Source: Paenibacillus sp. HGH0039
GTDB taxonomy: Bacteria > Bacillota > Bacilli > Paenibacillales > NBRC-103111
Direction of reading: 5' to 3'
NCBI RefSeq assembly: GCF_000411255.1
Contig: NZ_KE150413.1
Span: forward strand, 2,580,580 to 2,644,579
Length of the DNA: 64,000 nt
The notes under the pieces were generated by a model that was given only the letters and a program-made list of their open reading frames with translations, was not told where the DNA came from and made no database searches. Both the position numbers and the translations under genes were made by a program. Position 1 is the stretch's first letter; each line of letters begins with the position of its first letter. This document shows positions 16,722-24,202 of this stretch, in pieces.

Positions 16722-17582
16722 TCAGCCGAAGAATCCGATCAGCATGATCCCGGCGGTTATCACCAGGGAGCTTAGGATCCGCAGCGTGCCCTGTTTTTCC
16801 TTCAGGACGAAAATGCCGAGCAGGGTGGCGAACACGGTTCCGATTTCGCGGACGGGCGACACATGTGCGACCGGCGCATAGGCGAGCGCGAGCAAGAACA
16901 GCAGGTAGGAGCCTGTGTTTAAGACGGCGCCGAGCACAATCCGTTTCCCGTTGAGCTTCCATTCGGAAGAGAGCTGCCGGGACGACAGGACCGCGGGAGT
17001 TAATCCGGCGGCGAAGCCGATATTGGTTACCTCGAGCAGGGTAAGCGCGGAAACGTGCTGCAAGTTGATTTTATCTACAAGTACGTAGGAAGTCGTACAT
17101 AAGCCGACGCCCAAGGCCATCAGCACGGGAGCCGGCGAGAATCCTTCTCCGTGTCCGGCGGATTTGCGCGTCAGCAGACCGCTGAGCATGACGAAGCCGA
17201 TAATCATGCAGAGAAGTCCGATCCAGCCGGGAACGGACAGAGTTTCGCCGAGAAAAGCGACGCCGAATGCCGGAATGAGCAGAGTGTTGGTGCCCCTCAT
17301 GATCGGATATACTTGGGACAAATCTCCCATCTGATATGTACGGGATAGCAGGAGTCCGTAGACGGCCTGGAGCCCGGCAGAGGACAGAAGCAGGAGCCAG
17401 GCCCCCCTATCAAGCGATGCGGACCCTATTTCCTGGATGAACGGGGGAAAAAGGGCAACGGCGGCGATCATGGCGATGCACCACAAAAAAACGCTCTTGT
17501 TGCGGCTGCTTTTGGCAAACAGGCTCCAGATGGAATGAGTGAGGCCCGAAAGTACGACGAGTAAAAAGGCAAGAAGGATCAT
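16722..17582 (-). CDS. EamA/DMT-superfamily transporter
   Basis: The 286-residue protein has ten predicted membrane helices in two EamA halves; a glycine-rich region and RKSAGHGEGF linker separate them. Segments such as QVYPIMRGTNTLLIPAFGVAFLGE and VSPVREIGTVFATLLGIFVLKE are the conserved helix 3-4 and 8-9 loops of the family. The ATG at 17582 follows GGAG by eight bases; an earlier in-frame start at 17630 adds a hydrophilic extension without support. It is divergent from a DeoR regulator, which is the best candidate for its control. A sugar or sugar-derived metabolite is possible on that basis only. Confidence 0.85.
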   Translation of the reverse strand: MILLAFLLVVLSGLTHSIWSLFAKSSRNKSVFLWCIAMIAAVALFPPFIQEIGSASLDRGAWLLLLSSAGLQAVYGLLLSRTYQMGDLSQVYPIMRGTNTLLIPAFGVAFLGETLSVPGWIGLLCMIIGFVMLSGLLTRKSAGHGEGFSPAPVLMALGVGLCTTSYVLVDKINLQHVSALTLLEVTNIGFAAGLTPAVLSSRQLSSEWKLNGKRIVLGAVLNTGSYLLFLLALAYAPVAHVSPVREIGTVFATLLGIFVLKEKQGTLRILSSLVITAGIMLIGFFG

Positions 17583-17696
17583 GGAATCATCTCCGTAGCT
17601 GTCATCCGCCCGGCGAATTAGGTTTGGCATTCTTTCTTGCCGGACGACGTTGTTGTAAAATGTGGTATTGTGATGTTTCTTGTGGTTTTGAATGTA

Positions 17697-17725
17697 ATTG
17701 TATGCTTATATCATCGAGGTGTCAA
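17697..17725 (-). promoter_or_regulatory. Sigma-A promoter of the EamA gene
   Basis: On the minus strand, TTGACA (17720-17725), a 17-base spacer and TACAAT (17697-17702) match the sigma-A consensus closely. Confidence 0.75.
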
Positions 17726-17819
17726 TGTGAAAAACAAACCATACAACAGCCTGGGTTCTTCCGGTCGGATGTGCCACAAACATAGATAATCACTTATAAA
17801 TCCGACGCGATGCGGAAGG

Positions 17820-17848
17820 TTGACAGAAGAGAGACTAGCTTTTACACT
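17820..17848 (+). promoter_or_regulatory. Sigma-A promoter of the DeoR gene
   Basis: TTGACA (17820-17825), a 17-base spacer and TACACT (17843-17848) lie 60 bases before the DeoR start. The two divergent promoters share this 325-base intergenic region, which holds no gene. Confidence 0.75.
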
Positions 17849-17907
17849 GTAGAAAAACAACATCATTCAACATGTGAAATGGAAATAGTTGATGCCGGAG
17901 GCCGCTT

Positions 17908-18678
17908 ATGTCCTTGACTTATGAAGACAGAAGGAACACGATCTTAAAGCAGTTGGACTTGGAAGGAAAAGTACAGGTTCACCTGCTTTCCGCCGAATTT
18001 AACGTCTCGACGGAAACGGTCCGCAGGGATTTGGATCGTCTGGAGAAAGAAGGCAAGCTGCGCAAAGTTTACGGCGGTGCCGTTAAAGTGAGGTCCGACC
18101 GGGTTGAGCCGCCGTTTCTTAAGCGCGCACAGATGATGCAGCGGGAGAAAGCTTCTATCGGCAAACTGGCGGCTTCGCTGATCGGCGAAGGAGAGACTGT
18201 CATTCTGGATAACGGGACGACGACGATCGAAATTTTGCGTCATCTCCAGAACCGGCCCGACGTGACGCTGATCACGCATTCCGTGCCGATATTAGCGGCT
18301 GCGATGGATACGTTTGCGGGCAAAATCATTTTTGCCGGAGGCGAAATCAATCGGCATTATCAGGCCGCAACCGGCGCTTTGACGGATCAACTGCTCGATC
18401 AGTTTAAGGTGAACAAAGCTTTTATCTCGGTCGGTGGGATATCGCTGGTCGACGGCATTACCGATTATCATCTGGACGAAGCCGTTCTGTCTCGGAAAAT
18501 TATGCAGCGGGCGGAGGAGTCCATTCTCGTGACGGACCACACCAAATTCGGCGTGACGACCTTTGCCCGTGTGTCCAAGCTGGAGGAAGTTTCGATGGTG
18601 ATTACGGATTCGGGGTGTCCGCGGGACTGGATCGACAGTGTGGAGGCGCTCGGAATCGAAATGCGGATAAGTTCATAA
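17908..18678 (+). CDS. DeoR/GlpR-family transcriptional regulator
   Basis: The 256-residue protein has the DeoR helix-turn-helix at about 8-60 (VHLLSAEFNVSTETVRRDLDRLEKEGKL followed by RKVYGGAV). The sugar-phosphate isomerase-like sensor domain contains DNGTTT, THSVPI, GGEIN, VGGIS and TDHTKFG. Such regulators usually sense a phosphorylated sugar and repress a neighbouring sugar operon. The only neighbour transcribed from the same region is the divergent EamA transporter. A bidirectional terminator follows. Confidence 0.9.
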   Translation: MSLTYEDRRNTILKQLDLEGKVQVHLLSAEFNVSTETVRRDLDRLEKEGKLRKVYGGAVKVRSDRVEPPFLKRAQMMQREKASIGKLAASLIGEGETVILDNGTTTIEILRHLQNRPDVTLITHSVPILAAAMDTFAGKIIFAGGEINRHYQAATGALTDQLLDQFKVNKAFISVGGISLVDGITDYHLDEAVLSRKIMQRAEESILVTDHTKFGVTTFARVSKLEEVSMVITDSGCPRDWIDSVEALGIEMRISS

Positions 18679-18725
18679 GAAGCGGCACGAACGTAATTCG
18701 GATCGGATAACGGTCCAATCGGAAA

Positions 18726-18753
18726 AGACAGGAGCGAATAAGCTCCTGTCTAT
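18726..18753. terminator. Bidirectional terminator between DeoR and MFS genes
   Basis: GACAGGAGC and GCTCCTGTC enclose a six-base loop and lie between two convergent genes. Confidence 0.75.
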
Positions 18754-18761
18754 TTGGTCGT

Positions 18762-20036
18762 TCAGGCGGCTTCCTTCGCCGCTTGCTCCGCTCTTTTCCT
18801 CGCCAGAGGGGGAAGAACGAGCAGGTAATACAAGCCCAGAGCCAATTCGGCCGCTCCCACGACATAGAAAATGGATTCGACGGACATGTGCGCCGGAAAG
18901 GCGTAGGCGATCCATGCCTGCATAGCCGTGAATGTCAGCATCATAATCGGCTGAATAAGCGCTTGAACCCGGCCCATCATACGGGCTTCGGTCACCTGGG
19001 CAAGCCAGCCGAAGAACGCGACGTTGCACAGCGGGATAGACAAAGCGTACAGCAGATACAGAGCCATGAACGTCACTGTATCCGCGGCCAGCGCCTGCAG
19101 GAGATGGGTAACGGCGCCCAGGAAGAAGCTGGCGATGATCATGCCGTACAGCGGGATTTTTTTGGCCAGCCGGACGGAAACGATACTGCCGATCAGCATC
19201 CCGGCACCGAGCACGGCAGTCATCCCGATCTGCAGCGATTCGTAAGTATCCGGGGCCAGCTTATACTTGAGGCTGAACAGGTACATGACGCTGCCGCCTC
19301 CGTTAGCCAGTCCGAGAATAAGGATGCCGGCCAGAAGCGAAAGCACGATGGAGTGACGCCGGACGTAAATGAGCCCGCTGGCGAAGTCTTGACCCACTTG
19401 TTTGAGTTTCAGCGTCCGCCAGGACGCGGGCCCGTTAGGCTGACGCACTTCCTGGGGAATATTGCAGCGCATGATAAGCAGGGCGGAAATCACAAAGCTG
19501 ACCATGTCGATCGCGACCGATCCGAGGATTCCGGAGTACCAGTAGCTCACCGCCCCCAGGCTGGTGCCAAGCAGAACGAAGGCGCTCATCAGCATCTGAT
19601 TCATCCCCATTGCCGCAGGCATTTGCGCCGGATCAAGGACGCCCCGCACCAAGGCCGCATTCGCCGGATGAAACATTTTGCTGACGGCGCTTCGGATGAA
19701 CAGAACGGCGAAAACGAGAGGCATCCACCCCCATGCTATAGCGCCTAACAGCAGCAGGCTCAGCCCGGCATTGACGGCATCGCAGCTTACCGCGATTTTT
19801 TGGCGGTCGAAACGGTCCGCCGCAACGCCGGTCAAGAAGAAGAGAAACAGGGTGGGGAGGGAGTACATCATTTCCGTCAGGGTCGCGTAGGCCGGCTGCG
19901 TGCTGAATTTATCCAGCATGTAAAAAGCGAATGCCGTCAGCCCGGTAACCGAGCCGATCTGCGACAGAAGCTGCGCCCCGAAAAGATAGGCATAATTGCG
20001 GTTTTTGAACAGGCCGAGCAGAGTATCCGTTTGCAT
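18762..20036 (-). CDS. MFS transporter (EntS-like permease family)
   Basis: The 424-residue protein begins LLGLFKNRNYAYLFGAQLLSQIGS, the typical start of the MFS_3 (EntS-type) exporters, and has about twelve helices with the ADRFDRQK loop after helix 2. Members export siderophores, macrolides or other small molecules. The C-terminus is short and charged. GAGGAG lies eight bases before the ATG. It is divergent from an ArsR-type regulator, with a palindrome in between, so it is probably that regulator's target. Its substrate is unknown. Confidence 0.85.
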   Translation of the reverse strand: MQTDTLLGLFKNRNYAYLFGAQLLSQIGSVTGLTAFAFYMLDKFSTQPAYATLTEMMYSLPTLFLFFLTGVAADRFDRQKIAVSCDAVNAGLSLLLLGAIAWGWMPLVFAVLFIRSAVSKMFHPANAALVRGVLDPAQMPAAMGMNQMLMSAFVLLGTSLGAVSYWYSGILGSVAIDMVSFVISALLIMRCNIPQEVRQPNGPASWRTLKLKQVGQDFASGLIYVRRHSIVLSLLAGILILGLANGGGSVMYLFSLKYKLAPDTYESLQIGMTAVLGAGMLIGSIVSVRLAKKIPLYGMIIASFFLGAVTHLLQALAADTVTFMALYLLYALSIPLCNVAFFGWLAQVTEARMMGRVQALIQPIMMLTFTAMQAWIAYAFPAHMSVESIFYVVGAAELALGLYYLLVLPPLARKRAEQAAKEAA

Positions 20037-20089
20037 AATTCGGGCTCCTCTTTTTTCCAGGGTGAGTGATGGTTATAAAATAGCACATA

Positions 20090-20111
20090 TAGTTCAATGA
20101 AACAAGAACTA
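20090..20111. promoter_or_regulatory. Candidate operator between MFS and ArsR-type genes
   Basis: TAGTTC and GAACTA form an inverted repeat with a ten-base centre, in an AT-rich region shared by the two divergent genes. Confidence 0.45.
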
Positions 20112-20227
20112 AATTATAAGTCTGTAAAATTAGAACATTATTTAAAATTATGAAATCCGAAACCGTTGGGATAAGTCTGCCGGATGTGGTAATCTTATCG
20201 TATCGAAGTTTGCGAGAGGGGTGTGAA

Positions 20228-21133
20228 GTGAAAATGACTTACGAGATCGAAACCGCGTTCTCACCGGTTCACGAATGTCTGCTCAGTTTCCTTTTATATA
20301 AACGAAGACAGAACATCAAATATTTGTACGTCGGACCTTCCTGGCACCAGCAGATTCAGGATATTATGGATCCTGCTTATCTGGATAAGCTGGACGCGCT
20401 GGACGATCTTACGTTCGTCGATCTGCTCTCGGTGCTGGTCGATCAGTGTCCAGACGCAACTTCTATGGAGATCTTCCTGGAATGGATAAGCACGCTTTCG
20501 GCGGGTGAGCTGTACGAACGGCTCGCTTCCTATATGGCGGACGGAAAGAACCCCGTCTGGCTCCATTTGGGAGAGCAAAGAGATTTGTTCACGGAGCTGC
20601 TCTCGGTCTGGCAGGAGAAGTATATGGACCGGTGGACGGGCATGGATGCTCTGAGAGAAGGAGCGCGGGAGGTAGAAGAGGCGGTGCGCACAGGCAAGAA
20701 GGCGGAGGATATCGTGGATGCTTTCGTGACCGGAATGCGGATTGAACTGACCGCGATCCGGAAAGTTCACCTGATCCCGGCGTATCATTTCCGGCCTCTG
20801 CATACGTTTGCCGTCTTCAAAGACAAAATCAATATTTTGTACCCGCATGATATAGAGAAACCCGATATCTTTACTGTTTCCGCTGCCGCCAAAGCTCTAT
20901 CCGACGAGAAAAGGCTGGAGATTCTGAAGCTTTTATCCGTTCAAAGAAGATCGTTCACAGACATCTCGAAAGAGATCGGCGGGGCAAAAGGCAACGTTCA
21001 CCACCATCTCATGACCCTTCGAATGGCGGGGCTAGTCAGTGTCCATCTTACCGACGAAGCCACTTTCCTGGCTTTAAGGCCGGGGCTGTCGGAGAGATTG
21101 AAGCATCAACTGGATCATATTTTAAAGGGCTGA
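20228..21133 (+). CDS. ArsR-type winged-helix regulator with a large N-terminal domain
   Basis: This 301-residue protein has an unusual layout: about 215 residues of unrecognised, helix-rich sequence (SFLLYKRRQNIKYLYVGPSW and on) precede a C-terminal ArsR-like winged helix (VSAAAKALSDEKRLEILKLL, then ISKEIGGAKGNVHHHLMTLRMAGLV). The metal-binding cysteines of classical ArsR are absent, so it is not a typical metal sensor. The N-terminal part probably binds a ligand. I chose GTG at 20228, six bases after AGAGGGG; ATG at 20234 is the alternative. Divergence from an MFS exporter suggests it controls that gene. Confidence 0.8.
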   Translation: MKMTYEIETAFSPVHECLLSFLLYKRRQNIKYLYVGPSWHQQIQDIMDPAYLDKLDALDDLTFVDLLSVLVDQCPDATSMEIFLEWISTLSAGELYERLASYMADGKNPVWLHLGEQRDLFTELLSVWQEKYMDRWTGMDALREGAREVEEAVRTGKKAEDIVDAFVTGMRIELTAIRKVHLIPAYHFRPLHTFAVFKDKINILYPHDIEKPDIFTVSAAAKALSDEKRLEILKLLSVQRRSFTDISKEIGGAKGNVHHHLMTLRMAGLVSVHLTDEATFLALRPGLSERLKHQLDHILKG

Positions 21134-21165
21134 TCCGGCATCCCGCCAAAAAACACGTAAATCGA

Positions 21166-21309
21166 TCAGATAATGAGCCGAAGACGGGATTGCTTGTAGA
21201 AAAGCTTTTTTTTCGAGGTAAAACGTTCCGATTTGCGCGATTTCACGCCTATTTCTTCCGCCGTCGCCGCCTTGGGGTGGCTATACTTAATTTTGCTCAA
21301 CCGCTTCAT
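21166..21309 (-). CDS. Possible small basic protein or gene remnant
   Basis: In the 352-base gap before kimA, the minus strand is open from 21396 to 21166. It has codon use like nearby genes and encodes a Lys/Arg-rich peptide including KYSHPKAATAEEIGVKSRKS. The only ATG in frame is at 21309, giving 47 residues, but it has no ribosome binding site. The part upstream of the ATG also looks coding, so it may be a decayed gene. No family is recognised. Confidence 0.25.
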   Translation of the reverse strand: MKRLSKIKYSHPKAATAEEIGVKSRKSERFTSKKKLFYKQSRLRLII

Positions 21310-21331
21310 AAGCAGCGTACCCGATGCCGCC

Positions 21332-21361
21332 GGAATCTCATGTTCCCGCGGTTTTTTGGTC
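21332..21361 (+). terminator. Terminator-like hairpin upstream of kimA
   Basis: CCGCCGGAA and TTCCCGCGG pair with one mismatch around a seven-base loop and are followed by six T residues. It may end the ArsR-type transcript. Confidence 0.45.
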
Positions 21362-21485
21362 CCGAATTTTTTTGTTTTTAATTGGATATCCCGGCGTTAA
21401 AAATAAAATAATAACCTGAAAAGCGGGACATACGCTGTGAAGCAAAGGCGTTCAGGGCAGAAGAAAATGGAGAGGAAGTATCGCC

Positions 21486-23303
21486 ATGGTCGGTAAATTT
21501 AAAAGATTGCTAATCGGACGCCCTATGAAAAGCGCGGAAATCGAAGGAGAGAAACTTAACAAGCTCAAGGCGCTTGCCGTCCTGTCTTCCGATGCGCTGT
21601 CTTCCGTCGCATACGGGACCGAGCAAATCCTCATCGTCCTGATGGCCGCAGGTTTTACGGCACTCTGGTATTCGGTTCCCATTTCACTGGGCGTACTCGG
21701 TCTGCTGCTTATTCTCATCTTGTCCTACCGGCAAACCATTTTTGCCTATCCTACCGGGGGCGGCGCCTATATCGTCGCGAAAAATAATCTCGGCGTTCAT
21801 ACCGGCCTGCTGGCCGGCGGCTCGCTGCTCGTGGACTACATCCTTACGGTAGCCGTGAGTTCTTCCGCGGGAACGGACGCCATTACGTCGGCGTTTCCTT
21901 CCCTGCACGATCACCGGGTGCTGATCGCGCTGACGATGATCCTCTTTCTGACGATCATGAACTTGAGAGGCATCACGGAATCCGCATCGGTGCTCGCTCT
22001 GCCGGTTTATTTATTCGTCGTTTCGATCTTTGTGCTGATTATTTCCGGCGTGGTCAACTATTTCACCGGCGGCGTTCATGCCGCCGTGCCCGAGATGAGT
22101 ACGACCGTATCGAATATCAGCCTGTTCCTGATCTTGAAAGCATTCAGTTCGGGCTGCTCGGCGCTGACCGGAGTCGAAGCGGTCTCGAACGCCATTCCGA
22201 ACTTCAAAAAACCGGCCGAACGCAACGCGGCGGCGACACTGGTCATGATGGGCACGATTCTCGGTGCCATGTTCATCGGGATCAGCCTTCTCGCGTACTG
22301 GTACGGCATCGCGCCGAGCGAGAAGGAAACCGTCGTTTCGCAAATCGCGAACGCCACCTTCGGCCGCGGATTTATTTATTACTTCATTCAGGGCGTTACG
22401 GCGCTGATCTTGTTTTTGGCCGCCAATACGGCGTATTCGGCTTTTCCGCTGCTTGCCTTTATGCTGGCGAAGGACAAATTCATGCCCCGGATGTTTATGG
22501 TCCGCGGCGACCGTCTCGGATTTTCGAACGGGATTATCAATCTGGGCGTCTTGTCCGCGCTGCTCGTTATCGTATTCAACGGGGATACCGAAAACCTGAT
22601 CCCTCTGTACGCCTTGGGGGTGTTTATCCCCTTCACGCTTTCCCAGCTCGGGATGATGGTCCGCTGGATCAAACTGAAGCCGTCCGGCTGGCTCGGGCGC
22701 TTTATCGTCAACACGATCGGCATGTTAACGACGTTAACGATTTCCCTGATCTTTGTTTTCACGAAGTTCAGCCAGATCTGGATGGTGTTTTTCTTCCTGC
22801 CGCTTGTCATCTTTATTTTTATCCAGACCAAACGCCATTACGAAAATACGGCCGACCAGCTCCGCATCGACCTTGCCCGCGACAAACCGCTGATCAAAGG
22901 CAACACGATTGTCGTCCCGATCGCCGGAATCACTCAGGTCGTGAAACAATCGCTCGGCTACGCCAAATCCGTTACGGACAATGTGGTGGCCGTCTATGTC
23001 GGTTTTAACGATGAGGATATCGAGCGCATGGAGAAGAAGTGGGAGGAGTGGGACCCCGGCGTGCGGCTGATCGTACTTCGTTCGAGCTACCGCAGCATTA
23101 TCCGGCCGCTCATCAAGTTTGTCGATACGGTGGAGTGGAAAACGGCGGAAACCGACCACATCACGGTATTGATCCCGCAGTTTATCACCAAACACTGGTG
23201 GCAGCATATCCTGCACAATCAGACCAGCCTGCTGCTTAGAGCCTACCTGTTTAACCGCAAAGATGTGGTCATCGCGACGGTTCCTTATCACTTGAACAAG
23301 TGA
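21486..23303 (+). CDS. kimA: KimA-type potassium importer (APC superfamily, YdaO family)
   Basis: The 605-residue protein matches KimA in length and layout. The first 440 residues are a twelve-helix APC-type transporter, with the family segments ALSSVAYGTEQILIVL and SYRQTIFAYPTGGGAYIVAKNN. A cytosolic domain of about 150 residues follows, beginning with NTIVVPIAGI, which in KimA forms the USP-like regulatory dimer. Bacillus subtilis KimA is a high-affinity proton-coupled K+ importer inhibited by c-di-AMP. The B. subtilis gene has a c-di-AMP riboswitch, but I found no such motif in the leader here. The ATG is preceded by AGAGGAAG. A terminator follows. Confidence 0.9.
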   Translation: MVGKFKRLLIGRPMKSAEIEGEKLNKLKALAVLSSDALSSVAYGTEQILIVLMAAGFTALWYSVPISLGVLGLLLILILSYRQTIFAYPTGGGAYIVAKNNLGVHTGLLAGGSLLVDYILTVAVSSSAGTDAITSAFPSLHDHRVLIALTMILFLTIMNLRGITESASVLALPVYLFVVSIFVLIISGVVNYFTGGVHAAVPEMSTTVSNISLFLILKAFSSGCSALTGVEAVSNAIPNFKKPAERNAAATLVMMGTILGAMFIGISLLAYWYGIAPSEKETVVSQIANATFGRGFIYYFIQGVTALILFLAANTAYSAFPLLAFMLAKDKFMPRMFMVRGDRLGFSNGIINLGVLSALLVIVFNGDTENLIPLYALGVFIPFTLSQLGMMVRWIKLKPSGWLGRFIVNTIGMLTTLTISLIFVFTKFSQIWMVFFFLPLVIFIFIQTKRHYENTADQLRIDLARDKPLIKGNTIVVPIAGITQVVKQSLGYAKSVTDNVVAVYVGFNDEDIERMEKKWEEWDPGVRLIVLRSSYRSIIRPLIKFVDTVEWKTAETDHITVLIPQFITKHWWQHILHNQTSLLLRAYLFNRKDVVIATVPYHLNK

Positions 23304-23314
23304 AAAATAACTCG

Positions 23315-23344
23315 AAAAATCCGCGAAGCACGCGGATTTTTTTA
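23315..23344 (+). terminator. Intrinsic terminator of kimA
   Basis: AAAAATCCGCG and CGCGGATTTTTTT enclose an AAGCA loop. Confidence 0.85.
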
Positions 23345-23568
23345 TTTCCAGGGAAAGTATGCGATGATTTCCCGGTCAGATCCTGCGCCGCTGCTCCAGA
23401 GAGGGGAACCGGCTCTTTCAAACAACTGATTCGCTGGAAAATGAAGATGGGAAATATCCCATATTTTGCGGGAAAGCGCCGGACTTCTTTAGAGCGCTGT
23501 ACCGGCTTGGATGCTTTTATCCCGTGCTTTTGCTATCATTATAAAAAACAGGATAAGGGGAAATCGTA

Positions 23569-24180
23569 ATGACAACAACTATCGTCAGCCGGTTAAGAGA
23601 AGAAACGGCGCCCTTTCACGACCAGATCGAGCAGAACGCGTATGCGAAAGCGATTATGGACAAATCTTTAACGATGGAAACTTACAAGACTTATCTCGAG
23701 AAATTTTACGGCTTTATTCTGCCGTCGGAAAAAGCGCTTAGCGCGCTGCCTGAATGGGAGAAGCTCGGTTTCGATATCGAATCCCGCTTGAAAACGCCCC
23801 TTCTCGAAAACGATTTGGAGCAGCTTGGTCTGACGAAGCGGCAAATCGAAGAACTCCCCCAGTGCGGCAATCTTCCGGATGTCTCCACACTGCCCCGCGC
23901 CCTCGGCTATTTGTACGTGCTGGAAGGGTCCACGCTTGGCGGGCAATTGATTACAAAGCAATTGAAGGCGATTCTTTCGGTAGATCCGGAAGTGAACGGG
24001 TGTTATTTCAACAGCTATGGAGCGGAGCTCCGGACCAAGTGGAGCGAATTCCGCGAGTTTCTTTTGGAGAATGTGAAAGAAGAAGAGCAGGAACAGGTCC
24101 TTGCCGCGGCCAAAGAAACCTTTATCCTCCTGGATCAATGGCTGAAGGAAGCCCCCGGGAGTCATGCGGCTGTAATTTAA
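23569..24180 (+). CDS. bphO: Biliverdin-producing heme oxygenase (BphO type)
   Basis: The 203-residue helical protein has His17 (ETAPFHDQIE) as the predicted proximal heme ligand, and the distal-helix glycine motif YVLEGSTLGGQ near residue 115. Heme oxygenase opens heme to biliverdin, CO and Fe2+ using electrons from ferredoxin or flavodoxin. It lies 22 bases upstream of a bacteriophytochrome gene in the same direction, the classical arrangement in which it supplies the biliverdin chromophore. Iron release is a side role. The ATG follows AAGGGG by seven bases. No Fur box was seen ahead of it, consistent with a chromophore role over iron scavenging. Confidence 0.92.
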   Translation: MTTTIVSRLREETAPFHDQIEQNAYAKAIMDKSLTMETYKTYLEKFYGFILPSEKALSALPEWEKLGFDIESRLKTPLLENDLEQLGLTKRQIEELPQCGNLPDVSTLPRALGYLYVLEGSTLGGQLITKQLKAILSVDPEVNGCYFNSYGAELRTKWSEFREFLLENVKEEEQEQVLAAAKETFILLDQWLKEAPGSHAAVI

Positions 24181-24202
24181 AAAATAAGGGGCGGATGCCT
24201 TT

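Noticed and set aside
21134-21485. c-di-AMP (ydaO-type) riboswitch before kimA
   Set aside because: The conserved blocks of that riboswitch are not present on either strand; only a hairpin and a likely promoter were found.
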